Part shown: one piece after another, positions 1 through 8,153 of the stretch
Numbering within the stretch: the stretch's first letter is position 1
Layout: each line of letters opens with the position of its first letter
NCBI GenBank assembly: GCA_050950465.1
Contig: JBMNHQ010000001.1
Location: 186,001-250,000 of the forward strand
From: CAZRIZ01 sp050950465
Lineage (GTDB): Bacteria; Patescibacteriota; Saccharimonadia; Saccharimonadales; Saccharimonadaceae
Length of the DNA stretch: 64,000 bases
Direction of reading: 5' to 3'
Program-made: the position numbers and the translations under genes
The notes under the pieces: model-generated
The model's input: only the letters and a program-made list of their open reading frames with translations
Told to the model about the DNA's origin: nothing
Database searches by the model: none

Positions 1-3000
1 TTGGGTCATCAGCTTTGATAGCGACTGGAACATTGGAACTAGTGGTATTACCAGTGCCAAGTTGGCCAGAATTGTTACGTCCCCAACAGTAGGCTTGACC
101 TGCTGAGTCAAGAGCGCAGGTGTGATACCAACCAGCCGTGATTTGAGTAATAGTTTTGCCATAGAAAGCGTCGGTTGGGTTATTAGACTGGACAGCGACT
201 GGGACATTAGAGTAATAAGTGGCATTACCAGTGCCGAGTTGGCCAGAGCTGTTCCATCCCCAGCAATAGGCCTTACCAGTGGAGTCGAGAGCGCAGGTGT
301 GTAAATTACTAGCTGTGATTTGAGTAAAGTCATCGACCAATTTGAGATTAGATAAATTAGTGATTTGTATATTAGTGCTACTATTACCATTAACTGAGCC
401 TGTGTTGGGATTAACCTGAGTGATGGTTGGAGCAGGTGGATTAGTGAAGGTATAGGCTTGATTAAGGATGTTATGGGTAATGTTGGTGGTAGTAGAGTGG
501 AGGGTAATATTAACCGTAGCTGATCCACTGACGGCTGGAGTCATAACTCTGAGCTCAGTGTTAGTTAGTTTAGTGTTGTTGCTAGATGGATAGAGACCTA
601 AATTAGTTGGTGTACCACCAAAGTAGATGAGATAACCTAGTTTGACTAACAGTGGGACGTTGGAGTCAGTATTATTACCAATGCCGAGTCGACCAGAGTT
701 ATTCAATCCCCAACAGTAGGCTTGGCCTGCTGAGTCAAGAGCGCAGGTGTGATTCCAACCAGCTGTGATTTGAGTAATAGTTTTGCCATAGAAAGCGTCG
801 GTTGGGTCATCAGCTTTGACAGCGACTGGGACGTTGGAGTTAGTGTTATTACCAGTGCCGAGTTGGCCAGAGTAGTTTTTTCCCCAGCAGTAGGCTTGAC
901 CTGTTGAGTCGAGGGCGCAGGTGTGAGAGGTATTATCTGTGCCATCAGCGGTGATTTGCATGATAGTCTTACCATAGAGGGCATCGCTTGGGCTATTGGC
1001 TTTGATAGCGACTGGAACATTGGAACTAGTGTTATTACCAGTGCCGAGTTGGCCAGAGTTGTTTTCTCCCCAGCAGTAGGCTTGGCCAGTGGAGTCAAGA
1101 GCGCAAGTATGCCCCCAACCAGCGGTGATTTGGGTAATAGTTTTACTATAGAGAGCGTCAGTTGGGTCATCAGCTTTGATAGCGACTGGAACATTGGAAC
1201 TAGTGTTATTACCAGTGCCGAGTTGGCCAGAATTGTTACGTCCCCAACAGTAAGCCTTACCAGTGGAGTCGAGAGCGCAGGTGTGATTATTACTAGCGGT
1301 GATTTGAGTAATAGTTTTATCGTAAAGAGCGTCAGTTGGGTCATCAGCTTTGACGAAGACTGGAGTACTAGAGGAAGTAGCGTCACCAGTGCCGAGTTGG
1401 CCATAGTTGTTCCATCCCCAGCAATAGGCCTTACCAGTGGAGTCGAGAGCGCAGGTGTGATACCAACCAGCGGTGATTTGAGTAATGGTTTTGCCGTGGA
1501 GAACGTCGGTTGGGTCATCAGCTTTGACGAAGACTGGAGTACTAGAGGAAGTAGCGTCACCAGTGCCGAGTTGGCCATAGTTGTTCCATCCCCAGCAATA
1601 GGCCTTACCAGTGGAGTCGAGAGCGCAGGTGTGATACCAACCAGCTGTGATTTGAGTAATAGTTTTATCGTAAAGAGCGTCAGTTGGGTCGCCAGCTTTG
1701 ACGAAGACTGGAGTACTAGAGGAAGTAGCGTCACCAGTGCCGAGTTGGCCATAGTTGTTTTCTCCCCAACAGTAGGCTTTGTTATCTAAGCCTATAGCGC
1801 AAGTATGACTACTGCCACTAACTACTTGTTTCCATTTAAAATTATCTAAATTAATGCCAGATATGGTGACTTCTTCCCCACCATAGATTAGACCTTGGTT
1901 AGGTGAAATACTAGTTATTTCTGGTGTAGTGGGGTTTTCGTAGGTATAGGCGTTGGTTTTAGTAACCGTCACGCCATCTAGGCCAGTAATTGTGACGTCA
2001 ACTGTACCTTCGACATGAGCTGGAACAGTAACTTCTAGAGCATAGGGTGAAATATAGCGAATATTAGTAGCTAAAGCATTACCGAATCTAACTTTAATAC
2101 TACTAATAGCCTCCACCGGTGTATTAGAATCAATTGCTAAGTCATAGGTAAAAAGATCTCCCCCACTAATATTATTGCCAAACTGACCATTGTAATTATT
2201 TCCCCAACAATAGACTTTATAATTAGCGCCAACCACACAAGTATGAGTTGGTCCGTCTTCCGTATATCCTGCAGAAATTCCAATAAGAGATATCCCATCT
2301 GGTACTTCACCCCGAGCAACAATAGCTGGGACAATACGCTGAATATTAGTAGCATCACCTAGCTCACCATAATTGTTATCTCCCCAACAGTAGGCTTGGC
2401 CCGTGGAGTCAAGAGCGCAAGTATGCCTCCAACCAGCGGTGATTTGAGTAATAGTTTTATCGTAAAGAGCGTCAGTTGGGTCGCCAGCTTTGACGAAGAC
2501 TGGAGTACTAGAGGAAGTAGCGTCACCAGTGCCGAGTTGGCCATAGTCATTACTTCCCCAGCAATAAGCCCTACTAATTGAATCAAGAGCGCAAGTATGG
2601 GAGTGACCAGTCGAGATTTTTGTAATGATTTTGTTATAGAAAGCATCGCCTGGGTCGTTGGACTGAACGGAAACGGGAATGTTAGAGTTAATAGTATCAC
2701 CAGTCCCGAGTTGACCAGAACCGTTGTATCCCCAACAATAAGCTTTACCATCAGAATCGAGAGCGCAGGTATGAAAGTAACCAACCGTAATTTGTGTAAT
2801 GGTTTTATTATAGAAAGCATCGCCTGGGTCGTTGGACTGAACGGGCACTGGGACATTAGAGGAGATAACGTCACCAGTCCCGAGTTGGCCATTACCGTTA
2901 TGTCCCCAACAATATGCCTTGCCAGTGGAGTCGAGAACGCAAGTGTGTCGATAGCCAGCCGCAATTTGAGTAATAGTTTTATTATAAAGAGCGTCAGTTG

Positions 3001-3670
3001 GGTCATCAGCTTTGACAGCGACTGGGACACTAGAGTTAGTACCAGAACCAGAATTGCCATTACCGAGCTCACCATTACCGTTGTACCCCCAACAGTAGGC
3101 TTTGCCAGTGGAGTCGAGAGCGCAGGTGTGGCTCCAGCCAGCTGTAATTTGGGTGATCGCTTTACTAAAAAGAGCATCGCCCGAGTCGCTGGCCTTTACG
3201 GGAACTGGAACAGCGGAGGCAGTGATATTACCAGTGCCAAGCTGGCCAGACAAGTTATTGCCCCAGCAGTAAACTTGACCAACAGAATTAAGAGCGCAGG
3301 TGTAATTACCTCCAGACGAAACCTGTGTAAATGTAATATCTGGGCTAAAATTATTCCCCTGAATAATTATCTTATCTCCCCCGTTAGGTTGGCTAATGGT
3401 TTGGGATAGTCTGGTGATGGTAGGTGGAGCAGCATTGGCTATTTGCGGTTCATATGATTTCTTTAATATGGGCGAGAGGAAAGTAACAAGTACAAATGCA
3501 GTTAATAGAACACTACCACGTAGGGTTTGAGAAGCTGGATATCTAAAGCGAAGTTTGGATTGAAATGATTGAAAATTAGTTCTTGAACCAAGCCCAAACT
3601 TAAACCCTAACCTAAACCTTGATTTAAGTTTAGGTTGAAACTTAGTTGACTTGCGAGTAACTAATTTCAA
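1..3670 (-). CDS. Giant secreted RCC1-repeat protein with TIG/IPT-like domains (3' end outside window)
   Basis: About 1,220 codons are open in one minus-strand frame and continue past the left edge. The repeat unit, about 50-60 residues, carries the motif HTCALDSTGKAYCWG followed by a GQLGTG turn; I count 16 CWG repeats in the window. This is the RCC1 beta-propeller signature. Two linkers, around 1830-2150 and 300-660, read as IPT/TIG-like Ig folds (GGEEVTISGINL; PTITQVNPNTGSVNG). No ATG fits the N terminus. A TTG at 3670 sits 8 nt behind AGGGGAAGG (3679-3687). It is followed by about 45 basic residues, a hydrophobic stretch (GSVLLTAFVLVTFL) and ANA-APP, which looks like a signal-peptidase site. 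It is probably exported and surface-attached or secreted; the ligand is unknown. Long open frames on both strands here are shadows of the repeat. Confidence 0.88.
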   Translation of the reverse strand, partial: MKLVTRKSTKFQPKLKSRFRLGFKFGLGSRTNFQSFQSKLRFRYPASQTLRGSVLLTAFVLVTFLSPILKKSYEPQIANAAPPTITRLSQTISQPNGGDKIIIQGNNFSPDITFTQVSSGGNYTCALNSVGQVYCWGNNLSGQLGTGNITASAVPVPVKASDSGDALFSKAITQITAGWSHTCALDSTGKAYCWGYNGNGELGNGNSGSGTNSSVPVAVKADDPTDALYNKTITQIAAGYRHTCVLDSTGKAYCWGHNGNGQLGTGDVISSNVPVPVQSNDPGDAFYNKTITQITVGYFHTCALDSDGKAYCWGYNGSGQLGTGDTINSNIPVSVQSNDPGDAFYNKIITKISTGHSHTCALDSISRAYCWGSNDYGQLGTGDATSSSTPVFVKAGDPTDALYDKTITQITAGWRHTCALDSTGQAYCWGDNNYGELGDATNIQRIVPAIVARGEVPDGISLIGISAGYTEDGPTHTCVVGANYKVYCWGNNYNGQFGNNISGGDLFTYDLAIDSNTPVEAISSIKVRFGNALATNIRYISPYALEVTVPAHVEGTVDVTITGLDGVTVTKTNAYTYENPTTPEITSISPNQGLIYGGEEVTISGINLDNFKWKQVVSGSSHTCAIGLDNKAYCWGENNYGQLGTGDATSSSTPVFVKAGDPTDALYDKTITQITAGWYHTCALDSTGKAYCWGWNNYGQLGTGDATSSSTPVFVKADDPTDVLHGKTITQITAGWYHTCALDSTGKAYCWGWNNYGQLGTGDATSSSTPVFVKADDPTDALYDKTITQITASNNHTCALDSTGKAYCWGRNNSGQLGTGNNTSSNVPVAIKADDPTDALYSKTITQITAGWGHTCALDSTGQAYCWGENNSGQLGTGNNTSSNVPVAIKANSPSDALYGKTIMQITADGTDNTSHTCALDSTGQAYCWGKNYSGQLGTGNNTNSNVPVAVKADDPTDAFYGKTITQITAGWNHTCALDSAGQAYCWGLNNSGRLGIGNNTDSNVPLLVKLGYLIYFGGTPTNLGLYPSSNNTKLTNTELRVMTPAVSGSATVNITLHSTTTNITHNILNQAYTFTNPPAPTITQVNPNTGSVNGNSSTNIQITNLSNLKLVDDFTQITASNLHTCALDSTGKAYCWGWNSSGQLGTGNATYYSNVPVAVQSNNPTDAFYGKTITQITAGWYHTCALDSAGQAYCWGRNNSGQLGTGNTTSSNVPVAIKADDP
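1647..1755. repeat. 109-bp repeat copy inside the RCC1 gene (copy 1)
   Basis: This stretch is identical by eye to 2439-2547. It covers one RCC1 blade, and neighbouring blades at about 1297-1640 are nearly the same. Such identity at DNA level points to recent duplication or gene conversion. Confidence 0.8.
2439..2547. repeat. 109-bp repeat copy inside the RCC1 gene (copy 2)
   Basis: Identical by eye to 1647-1755, although the two lie about 790 bp apart with a TIG-like domain and less similar blades between them. Confidence 0.8.
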
Positions 3671-3811
3671 CAGAAATACCTTCCCCTGTAAACAATTTAC
3701 ACACTACACTTAGTAGTTACACTCAATTTAACACGAAAAGTAAATAAGCACAAGCCTTTTGGCTATGGACTTTTTATGGTTCTTATGGTATAATAGAAGG
3801 ATATCTACAAA

Positions 3812-4513
3812 CTACTTCATATTTGTATAGACATTAACGACGTCGTCCATGTCATCGATGATATTAAGTAGATTCATCAGCTTATCAGCATCTTCATCAC
3901 TCAAATCGACTTCAATGTTTGGTACATAGTTTAATTCAGCACTAATTACTTTCATACCCGCTTCAGCCACACGAGATCGCACCGCCATTAACTCTTTTGA
4001 GTCGGTGTAAATAATCAATTTATCATCTTCTTCGTGCACGTCTTCAGCGCCAGCGTCGAGCGCTACCAAAATCATTTCTTCGTTATTAGGCGTCGCGGCG
4101 ATTACGCCTTTTTGCTGGAACTGAAACATCACACTACCAACATCGGCCAAACGACCACCATGCTTATTAATTACGCCTCTGAGCTCTGGAAAAGTTCGAT
4201 TTTTATTATCGGTCGCCACCTCAATAATAATACCTGCACCACCTGGCCCATAAGCTTCATAAGTAATTTCTTCTAACTGATCACTGCCTTTTTCCATCAC
4301 GCGCGCAATCGCTCGATCGATATTGGCTTTAGGCATATTAACAGCCTTGGCTTTTTCAATCGCCAAAGCTAAAGCAGGGTTGTCATTAGGGTCGGTTCCG
4401 CCACGCGCCGCAATCGCAATCAGATTACCAATTTTTGAAAAAGTCGCACCGCGCTTGGCATCAACTACGGCCTTTTGGCGTTTTGTCGTCGCCCATTTAC
4501 TATGTCCTGCCAT
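3812..4513 (-). CDS. yebC: YebC/PmpR family protein
   Basis: At 233 aa it has the usual length for the family. The N terminus MAGHSKWATTKRQK is the family hallmark, followed by the segments AKRGATFSKIG and YEAYGPGGAGIIIE. YebC-type proteins are cytoplasmic and have been described both as DNA-binding regulators and as ribosome-associated factors that relieve polyproline stalling; which role applies here cannot be read from sequence. The ATG at 4513 has AAAGGA upstream. It stands alone: the RCC1 gene lies downstream on the same strand after 141 bp, and the upstream neighbour is divergent. Confidence 0.95.
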   Translation of the reverse strand: MAGHSKWATTKRQKAVVDAKRGATFSKIGNLIAIAARGGTDPNDNPALALAIEKAKAVNMPKANIDRAIARVMEKGSDQLEEITYEAYGPGGAGIIIEVATDNKNRTFPELRGVINKHGGRLADVGSVMFQFQQKGVIAATPNNEEMILVALDAGAEDVHEEDDKLIIYTDSKELMAVRSRVAEAGMKVISAELNYVPNIEVDLSDEDADKLMNLLNIIDDMDDVVNVYTNMK

Positions 4514-4597
4514 ATATCCTTTCGTTTACTAAACTTATTTTAGCAAATTACCCCTATAAAATCCACTGCCGCTATCTTTGCTAAAACAAACCACTTA

Positions 4598-4606
4598 TGC
4601 TATAAA
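4598..4606 (+). promoter_or_regulatory. Extended -10 box TGCTATAAA, likely leaderless start for 4614
   Basis: TGC plus TATAAA ends 7 nt before the ATG at 4614. Transcription would start at or next to the start codon, and no Shine-Dalgarno sequence fits between. Inferred from sequence only. Confidence 0.5.
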
Positions 4607-4613
4607 TTAAGTA

Positions 4614-5342
4614 ATGACAAACAGTAATGACTGGTTCATCGTGGGCACGCTAGTCTTGGTAGCAATTTTTGTGATGTCGCTACAACTAGAGCTCTCCGTC
4701 GCCACACTGATGAGCGGTCACTCACTTGGCCGTCAGACTAGTCGACGCCGACTTAACCAGATGCTAAACCAATTTACTATTGGTTTTATGCTAATTACTT
4801 GGTTGATGTTCGCCAGTGTCTGCTTGGTTGTAACTAATATTGATATAATTTTGCAGTGGCTGATTGACGGCATGCTTTGGGTATTTTTAATTATTGCTCT
4901 GCTCATCCAAGCTACAGTTACGGTCATCGCCCAAGCTAGACATCCGAAACTACCCCACCCTTGGTTACCAAAAGACATGCGCACTTTTTTGACTACTCGT
5001 GCCACCAAAACCAAATCACCCGCCGAGGCTTTCAGTCTAGGCGTTACTAGTTTATTAGCCTGCTTTAGCGTTTTAACCCTACCACTCATCGTTGCTGCGA
5101 TTGCAACAATGTGGTATTTACCAGGATTTTTGTTAGTAGTTATTACTATTCTCTTTAGCCTAATCGTGGGGGCGCCCTTAGTCATTATGCAATTCTTTGT
5201 ACTTAACGACACGCCAATTTCTGCCATTCAGCGTTTTACAATTAAACATCGTCGCTTCTTTCAGATTATTCAAGTGGTTAGCTTATTGCTAATAATTGGT
5301 CTAATCACCAGCCTACTAGTAGAGCAAGGAGTTACCATATGA
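4614..5342 (+). CDS. Hypothetical multi-pass membrane protein
   Basis: 242 aa with about six hydrophobic segments (near residues 8-25, 53-76, 83-105, 140-165, 168-192, 218-238), so an inner-membrane protein. I do not recognise the family. A basic cytoplasmic loop (RQTSRRRLNQ) follows the first segment. The start has no Shine-Dalgarno sequence and sits right behind a -10 box. Its TGA overlaps the ATG of the ATP-cone gene (ATGA), and the flavoprotein gene follows, so the three are probably one operon. Confidence 0.75.
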   Translation: MTNSNDWFIVGTLVLVAIFVMSLQLELSVATLMSGHSLGRQTSRRRLNQMLNQFTIGFMLITWLMFASVCLVVTNIDIILQWLIDGMLWVFLIIALLIQATVTVIAQARHPKLPHPWLPKDMRTFLTTRATKTKSPAEAFSLGVTSLLACFSVLTLPLIVAAIATMWYLPGFLLVVITILFSLIVGAPLVIMQFFVLNDTPISAIQRFTIKHRRFFQIIQVVSLLLIIGLITSLLVEQGVTI

Positions 5343-5620
5343 GCAATTCTGAACTAGTTATTATTAAATCTAGTGGCGAGAAAGAGGCCTACAATCCTAA
5401 TAAAATCGCTGCTAGTATCTACAAAAGCTGTTTGGCAGTTAATAGCTCAATGGGTGAAGCAGAAAAATACGGTGAGTTAATCGCCAAAGAAATTGACAAA
5501 TGGCTTAAAACCAAAACTGAGGTTACTACCACCGACCTGCGCATCAAGTCGAGTCGTGAATTAAAAAAATACCATCCGGAAGCAGCTTACTTTTACGAAA
5601 ACTACAAAAACACAATTTAA
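5339..5620 (+). CDS. Stand-alone ATP-cone domain protein
   Basis: 93 aa, essentially all one ATP-cone: VIIKSSGEKEAYNPNKIAAS at the N terminus and a C-terminal helix ending ELKKYHPEAAYFYENYK. ATP-cones are ATP/dATP-sensing modules, usually the regulatory head of ribonucleotide reductase or the C-terminal part of NrdR. Here there is neither a reductase domain nor the NrdR zinc ribbon. AAGGAG precedes the ATG, which overlaps the stop of the upstream membrane gene. It may sense nucleotides for a partner, possibly its operon neighbours, but that is inference. Confidence 0.8.
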   Translation: MSNSELVIIKSSGEKEAYNPNKIAASIYKSCLAVNSSMGEAEKYGELIAKEIDKWLKTKTEVTTTDLRIKSSRELKKYHPEAAYFYENYKNTI

Positions 5621-5629
5621 GGGGAAAAT

Positions 5630-7009
5630 ATGGGTAAAAAATCATCAGCCATCAAATATGACGTCATCGCTATTGGTAGTGGCGTAGCTGGATCAAACGG
5701 CGCCCTATTAGCTACACAAACTGGTCGCTCAGTTGCTCTAATCGAATCAGGACAGCTAGGTGGCGCTTCAGCCAACTATTCAGACATTCCGATTAGCGTT
5801 TTTGCTCGAGCTGCCAACACTTTTGAAATTGCCAAAAACGCCAGTCGTCTAGGGTTGCGCGCCGAAACTATCAGTTATAACTTCCCCTCAATTAAATTAT
5901 TCAAGGATCACGCTATTAAAGCCTCACAAGTTACTTCACCCGCTTTTTATGAAAAGCGTGGAGTCAACGTAATCCGTGGTCACGCTCAATTTATTAATCA
6001 ACAAACCGTTTCGGTTGGTGGTAAGCATTACTCAGCTAGTAAATTTATTGTCGCAACTGGTGCCAAATGGCGTCTACCAAAGATTTCAGGGCTTGATAAA
6101 GTTAAATACTTTACGCCCGATACCCTAATCAACATCCCTCGCCCACCCCGTAGTTTGTTTGTAATTGGTGGCGACAAGGCCGGTATCGAAGTCGCTCAAA
6201 TTATGGCATCTTTTGGCACAAAAGTCTTTATCACCTCAATTGCCGCTCGACTTTTACCAGATTATGACGAAGAAGTTGGCGATTTTATTGAGAAAACCAT
6301 CACCAGCAAGAATAATATGATTGTCTCAACCAGTAGCCGAGTTACTTCAATTGTTCGTGATCAGCGTGGCTGGCGAGTCAAGTTTAATCATGCTGGACTC
6401 GACAAAGAGGTAATAGTAGAACAAATCTTAGTCGCTAGTGATAAAGAACCTGCTACCGATATGGGGCTCGAAAATGCTGGTGTTGAATACGACTCTAGTG
6501 GTATTAAAGTCAACAAACAATTACAAACTTCCAACCGTAATATTTTTGCCTGTGGTGCCGTAATTAATCCTAGATCTGAAGGCTCACACATCGCTAATTA
6601 TGAAAGCGGTGTGGTTGTTAGTAATATGCTACGACTAGCCAAATCAACTGAAGTCGATTATCATCTAATGCCACGAATAATTAAAACTACACCAACGATT
6701 GCTAGTGTTGGTCTGACGGAAGATGATTGCAATCGTCAGAGCATCGACCATCGCACAGCTTTTGCCAATTTACGCGAAGCACCTTACAGCCTAGTTGCCC
6801 CCGAAGAAACTGGTTTTATCAAGCTTGTTGCCAATCCTAAACAACAAATTATTGGCGCTACCGTGGTATCACAGCAAGCTGAAACTGTTATTCACGAGTT
6901 GATGATGATTATCCACGCTGGTCTAACTGCTAAAGAATTAATTAACTTACCACGCACCTTTTTATCTGCCAACGAGCTAATCGCCATTGCCGCCGAAAAA
7001 CTACTCTAG
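5630..7009 (+). CDS. FAD/NAD(P)-dependent oxidoreductase, disulfide-reductase fold without redox cysteines
   Basis: 459 aa with the architecture of dihydrolipoamide dehydrogenase or mercuric reductase: FAD motif GSGVAGSNGA near residue 16, an NAD(P) motif in FVIGGDKAGIEVAQ, a second FAD motif around NIFACGA, and a C-terminal dimerisation domain. In active members the segment after the first FAD motif holds GGTCxxxGCxPSK; here it reads GGASANYSDIPIS with no cysteine. The C-terminal HPTxxE catalytic pair is also replaced (LPRTFLSANE). It should bind FAD and NAD(P)H but cannot do classical dithiol chemistry. GGGGA precedes the ATG, 9 bp after the ATP-cone stop. Third gene of the operon. Confidence 0.85.
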   Translation: MGKKSSAIKYDVIAIGSGVAGSNGALLATQTGRSVALIESGQLGGASANYSDIPISVFARAANTFEIAKNASRLGLRAETISYNFPSIKLFKDHAIKASQVTSPAFYEKRGVNVIRGHAQFINQQTVSVGGKHYSASKFIVATGAKWRLPKISGLDKVKYFTPDTLINIPRPPRSLFVIGGDKAGIEVAQIMASFGTKVFITSIAARLLPDYDEEVGDFIEKTITSKNNMIVSTSSRVTSIVRDQRGWRVKFNHAGLDKEVIVEQILVASDKEPATDMGLENAGVEYDSSGIKVNKQLQTSNRNIFACGAVINPRSEGSHIANYESGVVVSNMLRLAKSTEVDYHLMPRIIKTTPTIASVGLTEDDCNRQSIDHRTAFANLREAPYSLVAPEETGFIKLVANPKQQIIGATVVSQQAETVIHELMMIIHAGLTAKELINLPRTFLSANELIAIAAEKLL

Positions 7010-7010
7010 A

Positions 7011-8153
7011 TTATTCAGTTCGCCTAACACGAGCTATTATTAAAGTTGCGATAAAAATTGATACAGCAAAAATAAGTAGAACTAGCCAATTTTGTATGAC
7101 TGGTTTCAACGAATTCCAGTCAAAATTATTTAATTGAACAATTACATCGTTACTCTGTACAAACCAATAAGCCGGTAAGATTTTTGAAGCACTAACTACC
7201 GTCTCACCCATAAATTCCTGTGGCACGAAGACACCACACAAAAAACTCATGCCTAATGAAATAACATTATTAATACCCCCTAAGGCATTTTTGTTTTTTA
7301 GTAATACGCCAAGCATGACACTAATAGCTAACACTACCAAGCTAAAAACCATTGAATTCAAGCTATAAAACAAACCATACTGAGTCGACATAATATCGGG
7401 TATTAAAATTACTGCCAATAATACTACCGATAGCCAAATCAGCAACGAAAACACAGCATTGCCTAAAAATAGCTGGCTCATAAGCTTATTAGTTGGCAGA
7501 GCGCCAACTTGATTACGACGTCGCACATAAGTAGACGAAAAAGTTAGCATTATTGTGCCAATAATTAGGATATTGAGAGACAATATTACATAGGCGGCAA
7601 AATTAAAGAAGAAAGCCGCTTTACTGGCACTAGCAACATTAACTTTGCTGTGAATCTCAGTTGTAACTGTTTGCTTAACATCTTCTTTTATACCGTCAAC
7701 GATTTGTTGCTCATTAACACCATCAACTCGACGAATCTCAGCTAAGCGCAAGTAATTCTCAACTAATAACGTTCCTTGTATAGCTGACGCGCCAGCACCT
7801 TCTTGAATATCGATTAATGGCTCAGCTTGATTCATAAAATCTCGCCCAAAGTCAGCTGGAATTATTACAACTGAATCAGCCGCCGAAAAGTACAGTGCTT
7901 CTTTTCGAGCGTTATCATCATCCTTTAACTCAATCAAATCAGTCGATTTTTCCAAGTAGTCAACTAAACCCTCGCTTAAGATACTATTGTCACGATTAAA
8001 AACTGCCAATTTAATTTTAGTCAAAGTGAAAACCTGCGAAGTATTTAAATACGACGACGCCATAGTCGCAATTGTTACAAAAATTGCCAGATACATTAAA
8101 ATTGTTGACCAATACGTTTTAGCAATTTTCAGATAATATTTAAAGACTTGCAT
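7011..8153 (-). CDS. ABC-2 type transporter permease
   Basis: 380 aa. One N-terminal membrane segment (about 16-36), a large extracytoplasmic domain of about 140 residues, then five or so membrane segments between about 185 and the C terminus. This is the ABC2_membrane_3 layout seen in YhaP/NatB- and YhgE-like exporters. The start overlaps the end of the other permease by 14 bp, so the two are translationally coupled and probably form a heterodimer powered by the ATPase at 9284-10240. Substrate not predictable. Convergent with the flavoprotein gene, with only 1 bp between stops. Confidence 0.88.
   Translation of the reverse strand: MQVFKYYLKIAKTYWSTILMYLAIFVTIATMASSYLNTSQVFTLTKIKLAVFNRDNSILSEGLVDYLEKSTDLIELKDDDNARKEALYFSAADSVVIIPADFGRDFMNQAEPLIDIQEGAGASAIQGTLLVENYLRLAEIRRVDGVNEQQIVDGIKEDVKQTVTTEIHSKVNVASASKAAFFFNFAAYVILSLNILIIGTIMLTFSSTYVRRRNQVGALPTNKLMSQLFLGNAVFSLLIWLSVVLLAVILIPDIMSTQYGLFYSLNSMVFSLVVLAISVMLGVLLKNKNALGGINNVISLGMSFLCGVFVPQEFMGETVVSASKILPAYWFVQSNDVIVQLNNFDWNSLKPVIQNWLVLLIFAVSIFIATLIIARVRRTE

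Noticed and set aside
1..3400. CRISPR-like periodic repeats
   Set aside because: The period is about 170 bp, units are protein-coding throughout and there are no short unique spacers.
703..3409. Several open frames of 60-350 codons on both strands within the RCC1 gene
   Set aside because: They are off-frame readings of the same repeat unit; only one minus frame yields RCC1 motifs, a signal peptide and a ribosome-binding site.
3609..3636. Inverted repeat AACCTAAAC / GTTTAGGTT and telomere-like CCCTAACCTAAACC
   Set aside because: It lies within the basic pre-sequence of the RCC1 protein, where Lys/Arg/Leu codons explain the composition; no evidence for a regulatory role.
3780..3800. Plus-strand TATAAT near 3789 as a promoter
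   Set aside because: No plus-strand gene follows; the next gene is yebC on the minus strand, and a single hexamer is expected by chance in AT-rich DNA.
5339..5620. NrdR repressor
   Set aside because: The N-terminal zinc ribbon with its four cysteines is absent; only the ATP-cone is present.
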